Of a stretch of DNA of 64,000 bases, positions 35,401-42,230 are shown piece after piece (positions within the stretch are counted from its first letter, which is position 1; the number at the start of each line of letters is the position of its first letter). The notes beneath the pieces are model-generated. The model was not told where the DNA came from. It made no database searches and was given only the letters and a program-made list of their open reading frames with translations. Made by a program: the position numbers and the translations under genes. The DNA comes from Sunxiuqinia indica (lineage in GTDB: Bacteria > Bacteroidota > Bacteroidia > Bacteroidales > Prolixibacteraceae): contig NZ_WVEM01000011.1 in assembly GCF_009847015.1 (NCBI RefSeq), positions 87,184 through 151,183 on the forward strand, read 5' to 3'.

Positions 35401-38320
35401 CGGGACTTCATGGGAGTACTACATTAACCATGACTACAATGGACATGGAAACCTAACACAGGAATATAAGTACTCAAGTAACGGAGGAGTTCGCGATACG
35501 GATTATGAATATGAAACAAACGGAATTCGTTTGAAAAAAATGATTGACCCAGTCGGGTTAAAAACGGATTATACTTACGATACTTATGGCCGTTTGCAGA
35601 AAGAGATCGATAACCGGGATAACGAAACCACCTATACCTATGACAATATGGGACGAGTAGCAACTAAATTGATCCCTGGCGGCTTTCAGACGACAACGAG
35701 CCGTAACTGGGGATCGGATAGCTATTTGACAGGTGAAGTTTACGCGGTAAGCACAACCGGCAACGATGGTTCGCAATCCAAAACTTGGTACGATAAAGAA
35801 GGGAAGGAGTTGCGTAACGATGTTAAAGGTTTTGGTGGTTCGTGGATTTATAATCTAACAACATACGACACCAAAAATCGGTTGAGTAAAAAGTATGAAC
35901 CCAGTTCTTCTACTTCACCCAGTGATTATACCTTGTATGAATACGACACCAAAAACCGGGTAAAGAAAATTACCTATTCAGGTGGCAAAATTACCAATAT
36001 TACCTATCCAGGGAAACGGGTAACTGAAAGCACGGAAGGGATGACAAGCTGGAAAGAAACCGACAGCCAGGGACTGTTAACAAAAGCCAATGACTTTGGA
36101 GGTACGATAAACTACAGCTATTACCCCAATGGGCAGGTAAAAAAAATAACTCATCCTGATAATAGTGAAACCAGCATGCTTTACGATGAAGCCGGGAACC
36201 AGACTAAACTTACCGACCCCAGCGCCGGGGTAAACGAATATTCGTACAATGCCTATGGGCAAATAAAAACCCATAGAAATAACAGAGGTGACTTAACTAA
36301 TTATAGTTATGAATCCGACGGACGCCTCGATAAGCATACAACTGGTTCAGAAATCACAGACTATACCTATGATGGAACCTATAAGCACCTTACAAGTGTC
36401 AGTTCGCCTGGTTCTGTAACGCGCACCTATTCGTATGCAACATCCGGTGTAAAAGGACGTTTAACAGGTATTACAGAAAATATTGACGGAGAAATTTTTT
36501 CCACTACCTTTGATTATGATGGCATCGGGCATTTGTACAAGCGGACCCATCCGTCAGGAGTTGTGGAAGAGAATGTTTACGATTCCAATTCAGGGCTTCT
36601 TGAAAAAGTAAAAGCAGGAACAACAATTGTTTGGGATATTAATGGTATGAATGAATACGGACAGATAACCAGTGCTAAATATGGTACCAACCTTACAGCT
36701 ACTATGGCTTATAACAAGGGGTTGCCCCAGTCAGCCACGATTGGTAGCCTGTGTCAGTACAGTTATGGTTTCGACCAAAAATTTGGCTGGCCAAATTCAC
36801 GTACCAATAACAAACATTCTTCACTTACTGAATATTTTGGGTATGAAAACCTCCGATTAGACAGCATCTGGGGCAACAGTAATGCAACCAACGGTTTTGG
36901 ATACGAAACCAACGGAAACATCATCCGGAAAGAAGACGTGGGCCTGATGGAATACGATGGTTATCAGATTACCGACTTCTATGCTAAAGATGCGAACCTG
37001 GTGCCAACCGACCTGCAAGATATCAATTACACCTGGTTCCAGCAGGTGAAGGATGTTACTGAAGGGGATTATTTTGCTGCTTTTACCTATAACAGCGACC
37101 AGCAACGTTGTAAAATGGTGATGAAACAAAACGATGTGGAGCAATACACCCGTTGGTATGCCGGCAGCAAGGACATAAAAGAGAAAGTAGGAACAACTGA
37201 AACCCACTACGCCTGGTTGGGCGGCGATGCATACTCGGCCCCGGCCGTAAGTGTAAAAGTGGGTACTACCCAACCTGTGATTTATTATATTTTGCGCGAT
37301 TATTTGGGAAGCATTACCCACGTGGTAAAAGCTTCTGATTTATCAGCCGACGAATATAGTTTTGATGCATGGGGGCGACGACGAAGTGCGAATGATTGGA
37401 GTTACACACTGGATACGAACGACAAAGAGTTGTTTGCTGGTAGAGGTTTTACCGGCCACGAGCACCTGCCTGAATTTGGTTTGATTAATATGAACGGACG
37501 CTTGTATGATCCATTGTTGGAGCGTTTCTTAAGCCCCGATGAGAATGTACAGATGCCTGATTTTACACAGAATTTTAACAGGTATTCCTATGCTTTGAAT
37601 AATCCACTGAGGTACACCGACCCCAGTGGGGAGTTTATATTTACGTTGTTAGCAGCGATTATTCCAGGGGCACAGCCATTATTACCTTTAGCGATTGCTG
37701 CTGATGTTAGCTGGATGACTGATTATGCTGTTCAGGCAGCAACAAACTATTTATCAAATCCTAATGGAAAGCCGGAGGATTGGTTTTTTAAGGATATTGA
37801 TATTGTAGATTTGGGCGTAAGTGCTGTTGCAGGGGCTGCTTCACAGGGGCTTGCCAATGTGGGCAAACTCAAGAAGGGACATAAATTGTTAAAAGCCACA
37901 GTTGAGTATGGGCTGCCTGCGATTTCTGCACGTTATGATTGGAAGCCATTTTCTGATGATAAAAAATGGAATGTAAATAGAGGAAATGACTTTTGGGCAC
38001 CATATATTTTTGCTGCTGTGAAGCAGGGAGTTGCCACGAGAAATTCAAATAAAGTAACTGATGCAATATTATCTGATAAACCCTGGTTATTAAGAGACCC
38101 ACTAAAAGGAGGTTTGTTAGGTACACTCTTGGATGTCCCTGCATCAATATTTACAGGTTGGCTTACCAATAAAGCTACCACACCTACACCGAAAGATAGT
38201 CCGCAAATGCCTACGCTTCCTGGAGAAGTACCATTGCCACCAAATTGGTGGGAGAATATAAATAATTATGCACCAAATAGAGAAGATATTCAAAACAGCC
38301 TAATTTTGAATAAGTTTTAA
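32423..38320 (+). CDS. Rhs-family polymorphic toxin (SpvB, FG-GAP, YD repeats, Rhs core, variable C-terminus)
   Basis: A 1965-residue secreted protein. Signal peptide 1-21; SpvB/TcaC-like N-terminal region (about 95-330, FQVPEGVGGFAPSLSLTYS). FG-GAP/VCBS calcium-binding repeats follow (about 390-735: DYNGDGRDDIF, DLNGDGMQDLM, DFNGDGKTDLY, DFNGDGRTDIL), then many YD repeats (about 1045-1560). The Rhs core has RDYLGSITHV (about 1625) and ends NPLRYTDPSGE (about 1730). Everything after that (about 230 residues) is a separate C-terminal domain that begins hydrophobic (LLAAIIPGAQPLLPLAIAA) and that I cannot name; by family logic it is the toxin. No T9SS tail is present. Confidence 0.9.
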   Translation: MKMKYLLIVAAMMSIVSGFSQEFDIILGSPESGTKTHQARNSITFDNNYSYTPSGGTLTAEIVDPVVGGTVSYSSTVDPMSRSLNTSYLVGATNGAFNVDALGRGTYTIPFQVPEGVGGFAPSLSLTYSSNGGNGIAGVGWNIGGLSVITRSPKTYYHDGSNVGVDLTSTDRFSLDGQRLICVAGSYGANNSVYRTEIDNFSKITCLTDGTSTPKRFLVKTKSGETVEYGYEGDSDQTIDGLTEEVSWYVDKRTDLYGNIMEYNYIKQFGHNYLAEIKYGSNSVTFYYKDRTDKQTNYFAGGTLQQNLILDKIEMRYNSTLIKKYELKYNYHSTTYGSTSVLNEVVEYGTNNSRYNSTAFSYEYPTNSVSNYPYLEYNSYISTNYTQYRGDYNGDGRDDIFTVSKSNRKSWRLYYGSDYGGFTYKTSGSAAFEIDQVIPTDLNGDGMQDLMFRCFVERAYHYGYGVSDLYVFYYALSSDGSIQTPQNFTTAYYSYSTLSGVRIEDAIIENASTDFDGDGLDDMFIRTYNSWKVFGFTFNGSSLSFSEKITGSGGLPGDILKFGDFNGDGKTDLYTFDANGLKVYAIDGSTLNLLKSESIPKKDHHFQVGDFNSDGKTDIFIYGYTTSDWSNWQMRLSTGTGFKINYIARKKANLKDDNVLTGDFNGDGRTDILALSENTSGNPRQYYFITKPNGTDMSSEYYDRSEYAKDRDFTLGDYDGNGQTDILVTRSTNQFYRGILDDKTNILLSRIADGLNNTTSISYRRLDGAYSDYTKGSSSPAFPVFTYMGPLNVVSEYWINGGGAVSPDYSYTGLKIHRQGKGALGYEQIVVEDTYQGTKTETNSGYDATYYYPTVLSTKSYVDDDLVGYNRNEWDHDITKSKTVGNVDPIFPYIDYTLNRNVLKGQQDSSTYAYDPIIKGSLEKAIQKFDNGVTKTVTNTYYPNDEDVSWYIGRLKESTVKYEKSGETTISDKTTFTYYNDGKLKPDFVRYHVGTSWEYYINHDYNGHGNLTQEYKYSSNGGVRDTDYEYETNGIRLKKMIDPVGLKTDYTYDTYGRLQKEIDNRDNETTYTYDNMGRVATKLIPGGFQTTTSRNWGSDSYLTGEVYAVSTTGNDGSQSKTWYDKEGKELRNDVKGFGGSWIYNLTTYDTKNRLSKKYEPSSSTSPSDYTLYEYDTKNRVKKITYSGGKITNITYPGKRVTESTEGMTSWKETDSQGLLTKANDFGGTINYSYYPNGQVKKITHPDNSETSMLYDEAGNQTKLTDPSAGVNEYSYNAYGQIKTHRNNRGDLTNYSYESDGRLDKHTTGSEITDYTYDGTYKHLTSVSSPGSVTRTYSYATSGVKGRLTGITENIDGEIFSTTFDYDGIGHLYKRTHPSGVVEENVYDSNSGLLEKVKAGTTIVWDINGMNEYGQITSAKYGTNLTATMAYNKGLPQSATIGSLCQYSYGFDQKFGWPNSRTNNKHSSLTEYFGYENLRLDSIWGNSNATNGFGYETNGNIIRKEDVGLMEYDGYQITDFYAKDANLVPTDLQDINYTWFQQVKDVTEGDYFAAFTYNSDQQRCKMVMKQNDVEQYTRWYAGSKDIKEKVGTTETHYAWLGGDAYSAPAVSVKVGTTQPVIYYILRDYLGSITHVVKASDLSADEYSFDAWGRRRSANDWSYTLDTNDKELFAGRGFTGHEHLPEFGLINMNGRLYDPLLERFLSPDENVQMPDFTQNFNRYSYALNNPLRYTDPSGEFIFTLLAAIIPGAQPLLPLAIAADVSWMTDYAVQAATNYLSNPNGKPEDWFFKDIDIVDLGVSAVAGAASQGLANVGKLKKGHKLLKATVEYGLPAISARYDWKPFSDDKKWNVNRGNDFWAPYIFAAVKQGVATRNSNKVTDAILSDKPWLLRDPLKGGLLGTLLDVPASIFTGWLTNKATTPTPKDSPQMPTLPGEVPLPPNWWENINNYAPNREDIQNSLILNKF

Positions 38321-38330
38321 TAAAAGTGAA

Positions 38331-38777
38331 ATGAATAAGATTAGAATGCAGAGCACTCAAAATATCGATAGAAAAAGATTATTGGTTGTTATTATCCCTG
38401 GATTATTGATTATGGCTATTTTTCTTTTTTTCATTTCCAGAAATTCCAAATGTGAAAAATTACTAAGTAAAAATAGTGGTATGGCTCAAAAATCATATTC
38501 ATATTATTCCGAAGAACACATGTTAGGTAATGGCACAAGAGCAGTTTCAACAGGGTTCTACTTAAATTATGATGGAAAGAAATATAAAGTAACTACTAAA
38601 AAATTTGCCAAGCCCATCGCAATTGGAACTCCAATAATAATCCGTTTCATTCAGGGATCCCCTAATTGTAATGAGATTTTATGGGATTCTGTTTTTGTCC
38701 ATGAAAATGTCAAATATGAATATTTTTATGTGGAAGAAAAAGGATATGAATGTAAAATGACAAAAATTGCAAACTGA
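38331..38777 (+). CDS. Putative immunity protein of the Rhs toxin (single-TM)
   Basis: A 148-residue protein 10 bp after the Rhs stop. It has one N-terminal membrane helix (about residues 18-35, LLVVIIPGLLIMAIFLFF) and a small mixed domain with YYSEEHMLGNGTRAVSTGFY. I do not recognise the family. Position directly behind the toxin C-terminus, small size and low GC are the usual features of an immunity gene. Membrane anchoring would suit a toxin acting at the membrane or periplasm (inference). It is followed by a terminator. Confidence 0.6.
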   Translation: MNKIRMQSTQNIDRKRLLVVIIPGLLIMAIFLFFISRNSKCEKLLSKNSGMAQKSYSYYSEEHMLGNGTRAVSTGFYLNYDGKKYKVTTKKFAKPIAIGTPIIIRFIQGSPNCNEILWDSVFVHENVKYEYFYVEEKGYECKMTKIAN

Positions 38778-38780
38778 AAC

Positions 38781-38809
38781 AAAAGCCTCGGTTTCTTCCG
38801 GGGCTTTTC
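38781..38809 (+). terminator. Terminator after the putative immunity gene
   Basis: AAAAGCCTCGG pairs with CCGGGGCTTTT across six bases, with one G-T wobble. It lies just after the stop at 38777 and closes the Rhs operon. Confidence 0.7.
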
Positions 38810-38846
38810 AATTAATAAGACCTGCTTTTATCTGCAGTTCAATAAG

Positions 38847-39225
38847 CTGCCCCACCTGCCCCTCATCTTAGCGATAGCGGTGAAGAGGGGTAAGCTGGAT
38901 GTCGTTTGTAACGACAATACACAGACGTATTGCATTGAGACGCATTTCTTAATACCTTTCATTCAAAAATGTCTGCTGATAACTATTTTATCACTGATCA
39001 AAATGCTGTTTACTTTTTAACCTTTACGGTAGTTGACTGGATTGATGTCTTTACACGAAAAGAATACAAAGTTGTTATAGCTGATTCCTTAAACTACTGC
39101 ATCGAGAACAAAGGACTGGAAATCTATGCATGGTGCCTGATGTTCAAACCATATTGTGAAATGAGTTACAAACTCAAAACAGCTAGCCTCTCGTTTCCGC
39201 TTCGCTCAAACGAGGGGCAGGCCGG
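38847..39225 (+). mobile_element. Hairpin-bounded transposase-derived mini-element, copy 1
   Basis: About 379 bp, nearly identical to 40265-40641. The left end has CCCCTCATC/GAAGAGGGG (38859-38867 and 38882-38890, imperfect in this copy). The right end has a hairpin CCTCTCGTTT/AAACGAGGGG (39187-39196 and 39208-39217). The outer CTGCCCCTC-type and GAGGGGCAG ends are inverted. Inside lies a truncated Y1-type (REP-associated, IS200-like) transposase start. Terminal hairpins with a Y1 enzyme are typical of IS200/IS605-like elements; without a full transposase this copy would be non-autonomous. Confidence 0.7.
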
Positions 39226-39367
39226 CTTTTTTAATTCCAATAAGAATCTGGGCCAGGAGATTATGCTAAAAGATGGAAGCCTTGGGTTAAGAATTCGACT
39301 TGGAAGTGGGCAACCTGGTGGCATTTTTACACCTGATGGAAAAATCGTTAGTTTCTGGTATTATTAA
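38969..39367 (+). pseudogene. Y1/RAYT transposase N-terminal fragment read through into an orphan toxin tip
   Basis: An ORF of 132 codons. The first about 55 residues (MSADNYFITDQNAVYFLTFT, then VVDWIDVFTRKEY and EIYAWCLM) are the start of a REP-associated tyrosine transposase, cut just where the His-x-His metal site should follow. One extra T, relative to the copy at 40387, shifts the frame. The ORF then continues through the right-end hairpin into the orphan tip ending QPGGIFTPDGKIVSFWYY. It is most likely a decayed composite and not a functional protein. Confidence 0.65.
39227..39367 (+). pseudogene. Orphan polymorphic-toxin C-terminal tip 1
   Basis: Forty-six codons after the mini-element, reading NSNKNLGQEIMLKDGSLGLR and ending GGIFTPDGKIVSFWYY before the stop. 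It has no start codon of its own and is followed 10 bp later by a small acidic gene, as expected for the tail of a displaced toxin followed by its immunity gene. The similarity to Rhs toxin tails is a judgement by eye. Confidence 0.5.
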
Positions 39368-39377
39368 ATCTAGAATT

Positions 39378-39686
39378 ATGAGTATGCAGAAAGCGTATAG
39401 AAAGTTTCATGATACACCATTTCCACCTGATTTGTCAGACAATGAAAGGCTTGTAGACATTCTTTTTGATCTAAGGATGTATGATGATTATGCTGCAGGT
39501 ACATTAGATAAATATTTATCAGGAGGACAAGTTGATGCCTCTGAACTTAAATATGATACTAGTCTAGAAAATCGGCTAAATGAATTTATTAACGACGGTA
39601 AAAATTCTGATGAAGATGTATCTGCTGCAAAACAATACCTAGAATATTTAAATAGAATAAAGGAGGTATTTGAAAAAATTGAATGA
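39378..39686 (+). CDS. Small acidic protein, putative orphan immunity
   Basis: A 102-residue protein. I start it at ATG 39378 (MSMQKAYRKFHDTPFPPDLS); the 26 in-frame codons upstream overlap the toxin tip. It is acidic and helical (LVDILFDLRMYDDYAAGTLD and DEDVSAAKQYLEYLNRIKE), without signal or membrane helix. No family is recognised with certainty. Its place right behind an orphan toxin tip suggests a retained cytoplasmic immunity protein. Confidence 0.6.
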   Translation: MSMQKAYRKFHDTPFPPDLSDNERLVDILFDLRMYDDYAAGTLDKYLSGGQVDASELKYDTSLENRLNEFINDGKNSDEDVSAAKQYLEYLNRIKEVFEKIE

Positions 39687-39841
39687 GAAACATCCTGCCC
39701 CCACCTACCCCTGTTAACTTAAAAAGTATGACCATTGATGATTTTGCCAGATTTTTGAATAAGTATACACCACATTCTAATTATTCCGCGAATGATGCTT
39801 TGCAAATATTTCAATTAATTTATAACACAACCAATCCATGA
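39683..39841 (+). CDS. Small coupled ORF, unknown function
   Basis: Fifty-two codons, whose ATG overlaps the TGA of the previous gene (ATGA). It begins MRNILPPPTPVNLKSMTIDD and ends LIYNTTNP. An internal ATG at 39728 is an alternative start. It ends in another ATGA overlap with the next ORF. Chained overlaps suggest translational coupling, but the sequence may equally be the remnant of a longer gene. Confidence 0.4.
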   Translation: MRNILPPPTPVNLKSMTIDDFARFLNKYTPHSNYSANDALQIFQLIYNTTNP

Positions 39842-40025
39842 TGCTTATAATATTGGGTTTCCTATTTGGCTTTAGCTCTTTCTTTTTAGGATTGCATTAT
39901 AGTCATATCAAGTTAGAGAATAAAAAGATTATAAGAATTATTATAAAGCAATAATACTGCTGAGGTATCTAAGTATTCTATTTTTTCTTATGGGAATAGG
40001 ATATGTAATAATAACCAAAATTTGA
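39838..40025 (+). pseudogene. Small membrane-protein gene, probably frameshifted
   Basis: The intact frame runs 38 codons from ATG 39838 to TAA 39954 (MMLIILGFLFGFSSFFLGLH plus a basic tail): one membrane helix. Directly after it, a second frame encodes LRYLSILFFLMGIGYVIITK and stops at 40025. A one-base indel near 39945 would join them into a two-helix protein of about 61 residues, a plausible membrane immunity protein. A G5/C5 hairpin at 40035-40058 follows. Confidence 0.4.
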
Positions 40026-40101
40026 CTTTTTAGTCCCCCGCAAAAATCCATGAGGGGGTGTTTGTCTTGTCCTAAAACAGGTTTACGCAAAAAGTAAACT
40101 A

Positions 40102-40269
40102 ATGTCAGGATTAAAAACTTACAGTGAAACCTTAAAACACAAAGTGGTTTCAGAGGTTTTGAGTGGTCAACTCAGCATAGAAGAGGCGCGTCGTCGATAT
40201 CATATCACCGGTCATTGCACTGTTTTAAAATGGATTCGTAAATTTGAAAAACAGGAATCACCACCTGCC
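40102..40269 (+). pseudogene. IS3-type transposase orfA remnant (HTH only)
   Basis: From ATG 40102, KTYSETLKHKVVSEVLSGQ and RRRYHITGHCTVLKWIRKFE form the N-terminal helix-turn-helix of an IS3/IS911-like OrfA. The frame then runs straight into the left end of mini-element copy 2 and stops at 40311. The coiled-coil and the catalytic OrfB are missing. It is a fragment truncated by, or adjoining, the mini-element. Confidence 0.65.
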
Positions 40270-40641
40270 CCACCTGCCCCTCGTCTTAGCGATAGCGATG
40301 ACGAGGGGTAAGCTGGTAGTCGTTTGTAACGACAATACACAGACGTATTGCATTGAGACGCATTTCTTAATACCTTACAGTCAAAAATGTCTGCTGATAA
40401 CTATTTTATTACCGATCAAAATGCTGTTTACTTTTTAACCTTTACGGTAGTTGACTGGATTGATGTCTTTACACGAAAAGAATATAGAGTTGTTATAGCT
40501 GATTCCTTAAACTACTGCATCGAAAACAAAGAATTGGAAATCTATGCATGGTGCTTGATGTCAAACCGCATTGTGAAATGAGTTACAAACTCAAAACAGC
40601 TAGCCCCTCGTTTCCGCTTCGCTCAAACGAGGGGCAGGCCG
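40265..40641 (+). mobile_element. Hairpin-bounded transposase-derived mini-element, copy 2
   Basis: About 377 bp. The left hairpin CCCCTCGTC/GACGAGGGG (40278-40286 and 40301-40309) and the right hairpin CCCCTCGTTT/AAACGAGGGG are both perfect in this copy. The interior starts a Y1-type transposase at 40387 and stops after MSNRIVK at 40581. The conserved non-coding segment GTCGTTTGTAACGAC (an inverted repeat) precedes the fragment in both full copies. Confidence 0.72.
40387..40581 (+). pseudogene. Truncated Y1/RAYT transposase in mini-element copy 2
   Basis: Sixty-four codons nearly identical to those at 38969 (MSADNYFITDQNAVYFLTFT), ending at SNRIVK. In full-length relatives the SN is followed by the His-hydrophobic-His metal site (family knowledge); here that region is lost and replaced by the element's right-end sequence. 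The same junction is found in the copies at 39134 and 41335, so the truncation pre-dates the duplication. Confidence 0.7.
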
Positions 40642-40725
40642 GGTATCAGAGTAAATCCTTTTGCAATTATGGATACCCATACTTGGCTTAAGAACCCAAG
40701 CTTTTACAGATACTGGTCGTACTAA
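40642..40725 (+). pseudogene. Orphan polymorphic-toxin C-terminal tip 2
   Basis: Twenty-seven codons directly after mini-element copy 2: GIRVNPFAIMDTHTW, then LKNPSFYRYWSY and stop. There is no start codon. The next gene begins 12 bp later. As with tip 1, the order (mini-element, short C-terminal tip, small gene) suggests the remains of a displaced toxin module; the identification as a toxin tail is inference. Confidence 0.45.
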
Positions 40726-40737
40726 AATTCAGGAATT

Positions 40738-41268
40738 ATGAAAAAATTTAATGCTATTTTACTGTTATTGATCATTTTGAGTACTAATGCTCATGGGATC
40801 AATAAAAAGGACTCAACGATATGGCAGAATTTAAGAAATGCGATAGAAGTTGGAGCAGATCAATTTGTAAACCATGAGCTTGATCAATTCACAAGATTTA
40901 CTGTTTTTGTGATAAAAATCATAACGATTGAAAAAAACAAGGGAGTTTTTTCTATCAGTTATATTTTAAATGACCCATCATTCGAAAATGTAAATGCTTC
41001 CAATTATTTTACAGTAGATGATAGGTTGGTATTAATAAGAACAGATTCACTCGAAAATTTCTTTACCAAAAGAAGCGGATTTCCCTTAATGAATGATAGC
41101 ATAAAAAAGAAAGCGTATCATATTCTATCTGGGCCTAACAATTTTATTACTGCTCAGCCACCGCCTGTTATGGTTTTCAGTTATAAGAGAAAAAAGGTAA
41201 CGGGCAAATATTTTAAAGCTCAGTGGCAGGCAGAAGATATATACATGTATTATAATAATGAGCGATAA
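40738..41268 (+). CDS. Secreted protein behind orphan tip 2, possible immunity/accessory
   Basis: A 176-residue protein with signal peptide (residues 1-20, ending AHG). The mature part is a mixed domain with FTRFTVFVIKIITIEKNKG, then VDDRLVLIRTDSLENFF and a basic stretch YKRKKVTGKYFKAQW. Lower GC than the housekeeping genes. The family is not recognised. If it is an immunity protein, export implies protection outside the cytoplasm. Confidence 0.6.
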   Translation: MKKFNAILLLLIILSTNAHGINKKDSTIWQNLRNAIEVGADQFVNHELDQFTRFTVFVIKIITIEKNKGVFSISYILNDPSFENVNASNYFTVDDRLVLIRTDSLENFFTKRSGFPLMNDSIKKKAYHILSGPNNFITAQPPPVMVFSYKRKKVTGKYFKAQWQAEDIYMYYNNER

Positions 41269-41276
41269 TGATGTCA

Positions 41277-41408
41277 TATAAACTATTGCATCGAGAACAA
41301 AGGATCGGAGGTATTTGCGTGGTGCCTGATGTCAAACCGCATTGCGAAATGAGCTACAAATTCAAAACAGCTAGCCCCTCGTTTTCGCTTCGCTCAAACG
41401 AGGGGCAG
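41277..41408 (+). mobile_element. Mini-element copy 3 (right part only)
   Basis: Matches the right third of the other two copies: it begins inside the transposase fragment (AACTATTGCATCGAGAACAA), includes the same SN-R-I junction and ends with the right hairpin CCCCTCGTTT/AAACGAGGGG. The left end is missing. It sits directly after the gene at 40738-41268. Confidence 0.68.
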
Positions 41409-41495
41409 TTTGAAGTCTGTTGAAACGCTATAATTCCCCGGAGAATATTGTACTTTTATGTTCCCGGAGCAAAAAATAAGGGCTTCGTTTTTGGT

Positions 41496-42134
41496 ATGAA
41501 AATCGACTACTTAGTTATTGAAGGAAATATAGGGGCTGGAAAAACGAGCTTGGTTAATCAGATTGCAAATGATTACAAGGGGCGTAAGCTTTTGGAGGGA
41601 TTCCAGGATAACCCGTTTTTACCCAAATTTTATGAAGACAGGGAGAAGTTTGCTTTCCCGCTCGAAATGTCATTCATGGCAGATCGCTATAACCAGTTGA
41701 AAAACAATATTCGTGAATTTGAATTGTTCAGCTCCTTTCTGGTTTCTGATTATTACTTCATGAAATCGTTAATCTTTGCTCAGAATACACTTTCCCGAGA
41801 TGAATATTTGCTGTACGAACGGTTTTTTACGATTATTTACGATAAACTTCCAAAGCCCGACTTGTACGTTTATTTGCATGCCGATGTCGATAAATTGCTT
41901 CAGAATATAAAGAAACGAGGACGAGATTATGAACGAAACATCGATCCCGATTATTTAGAGAGAATCAGAGCTGGCTATTTTTCATTTTTCAAACAACAAA
42001 ATGAGTTTCCAATTTTAATTATTGATACCACTAAAATTGATTTCGTCGCCGATGAAAATCAGTATAAAAGATTGTGTTCTGCTATTTTCGAAAACGACTA
42101 TTCTACTGGGGTTAACAGGTTTTTGATGGATTAA
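41496..42134 (+). CDS. Deoxynucleoside kinase
   Basis: A 212-residue protein started at ATG 41496 (MKIDYLVIEGNIGAGKTSL), where the P-loop GNIGAGKTS sits at the usual distance from the N-terminus; an in-frame TTG lies 48 bp upstream. SFMADRYNQL supplies the DRY-like sugar-binding motif, and NIKKRGRDYERNID is the Arg-rich lid. It phosphorylates deoxynucleosides for salvage. Bacteroidota often have this dCK/dGK-like type; substrate preference cannot be read from the sequence. Confidence 0.88.
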   Translation: MKIDYLVIEGNIGAGKTSLVNQIANDYKGRKLLEGFQDNPFLPKFYEDREKFAFPLEMSFMADRYNQLKNNIREFELFSSFLVSDYYFMKSLIFAQNTLSRDEYLLYERFFTIIYDKLPKPDLYVYLHADVDKLLQNIKKRGRDYERNIDPDYLERIRAGYFSFFKQQNEFPILIIDTTKIDFVADENQYKRLCSAIFENDYSTGVNRFLMD

Positions 42135-42173
42135 AAAAGTGTTCAATATTCTTTTATTTCACTAAAACATTGC

Positions 42174-42181
42174 TAATTTTG
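42174..42181 (+). promoter_or_regulatory. -7 element for the large TPR lipoprotein gene
   Basis: TAATTTTG at 42174-42181 matches TAnnTTTG and lies 49 nt before the ATG at 42231. The -33 region at the right distance (TTT at 42152-42154) is only a partial match. Confidence 0.4.
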
Positions 42182-42230
42182 TAAACGAGTACTGAATAAT
42201 TATAAAATCAAATATTTTAATACTGTCGAC

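Noticed and set aside
40244..40438. A 64-codon frame across the left half of mini-element copy 2
   Set aside because: It overlaps the terminal hairpin and the better-supported transposase fragment, and has no family-like features.
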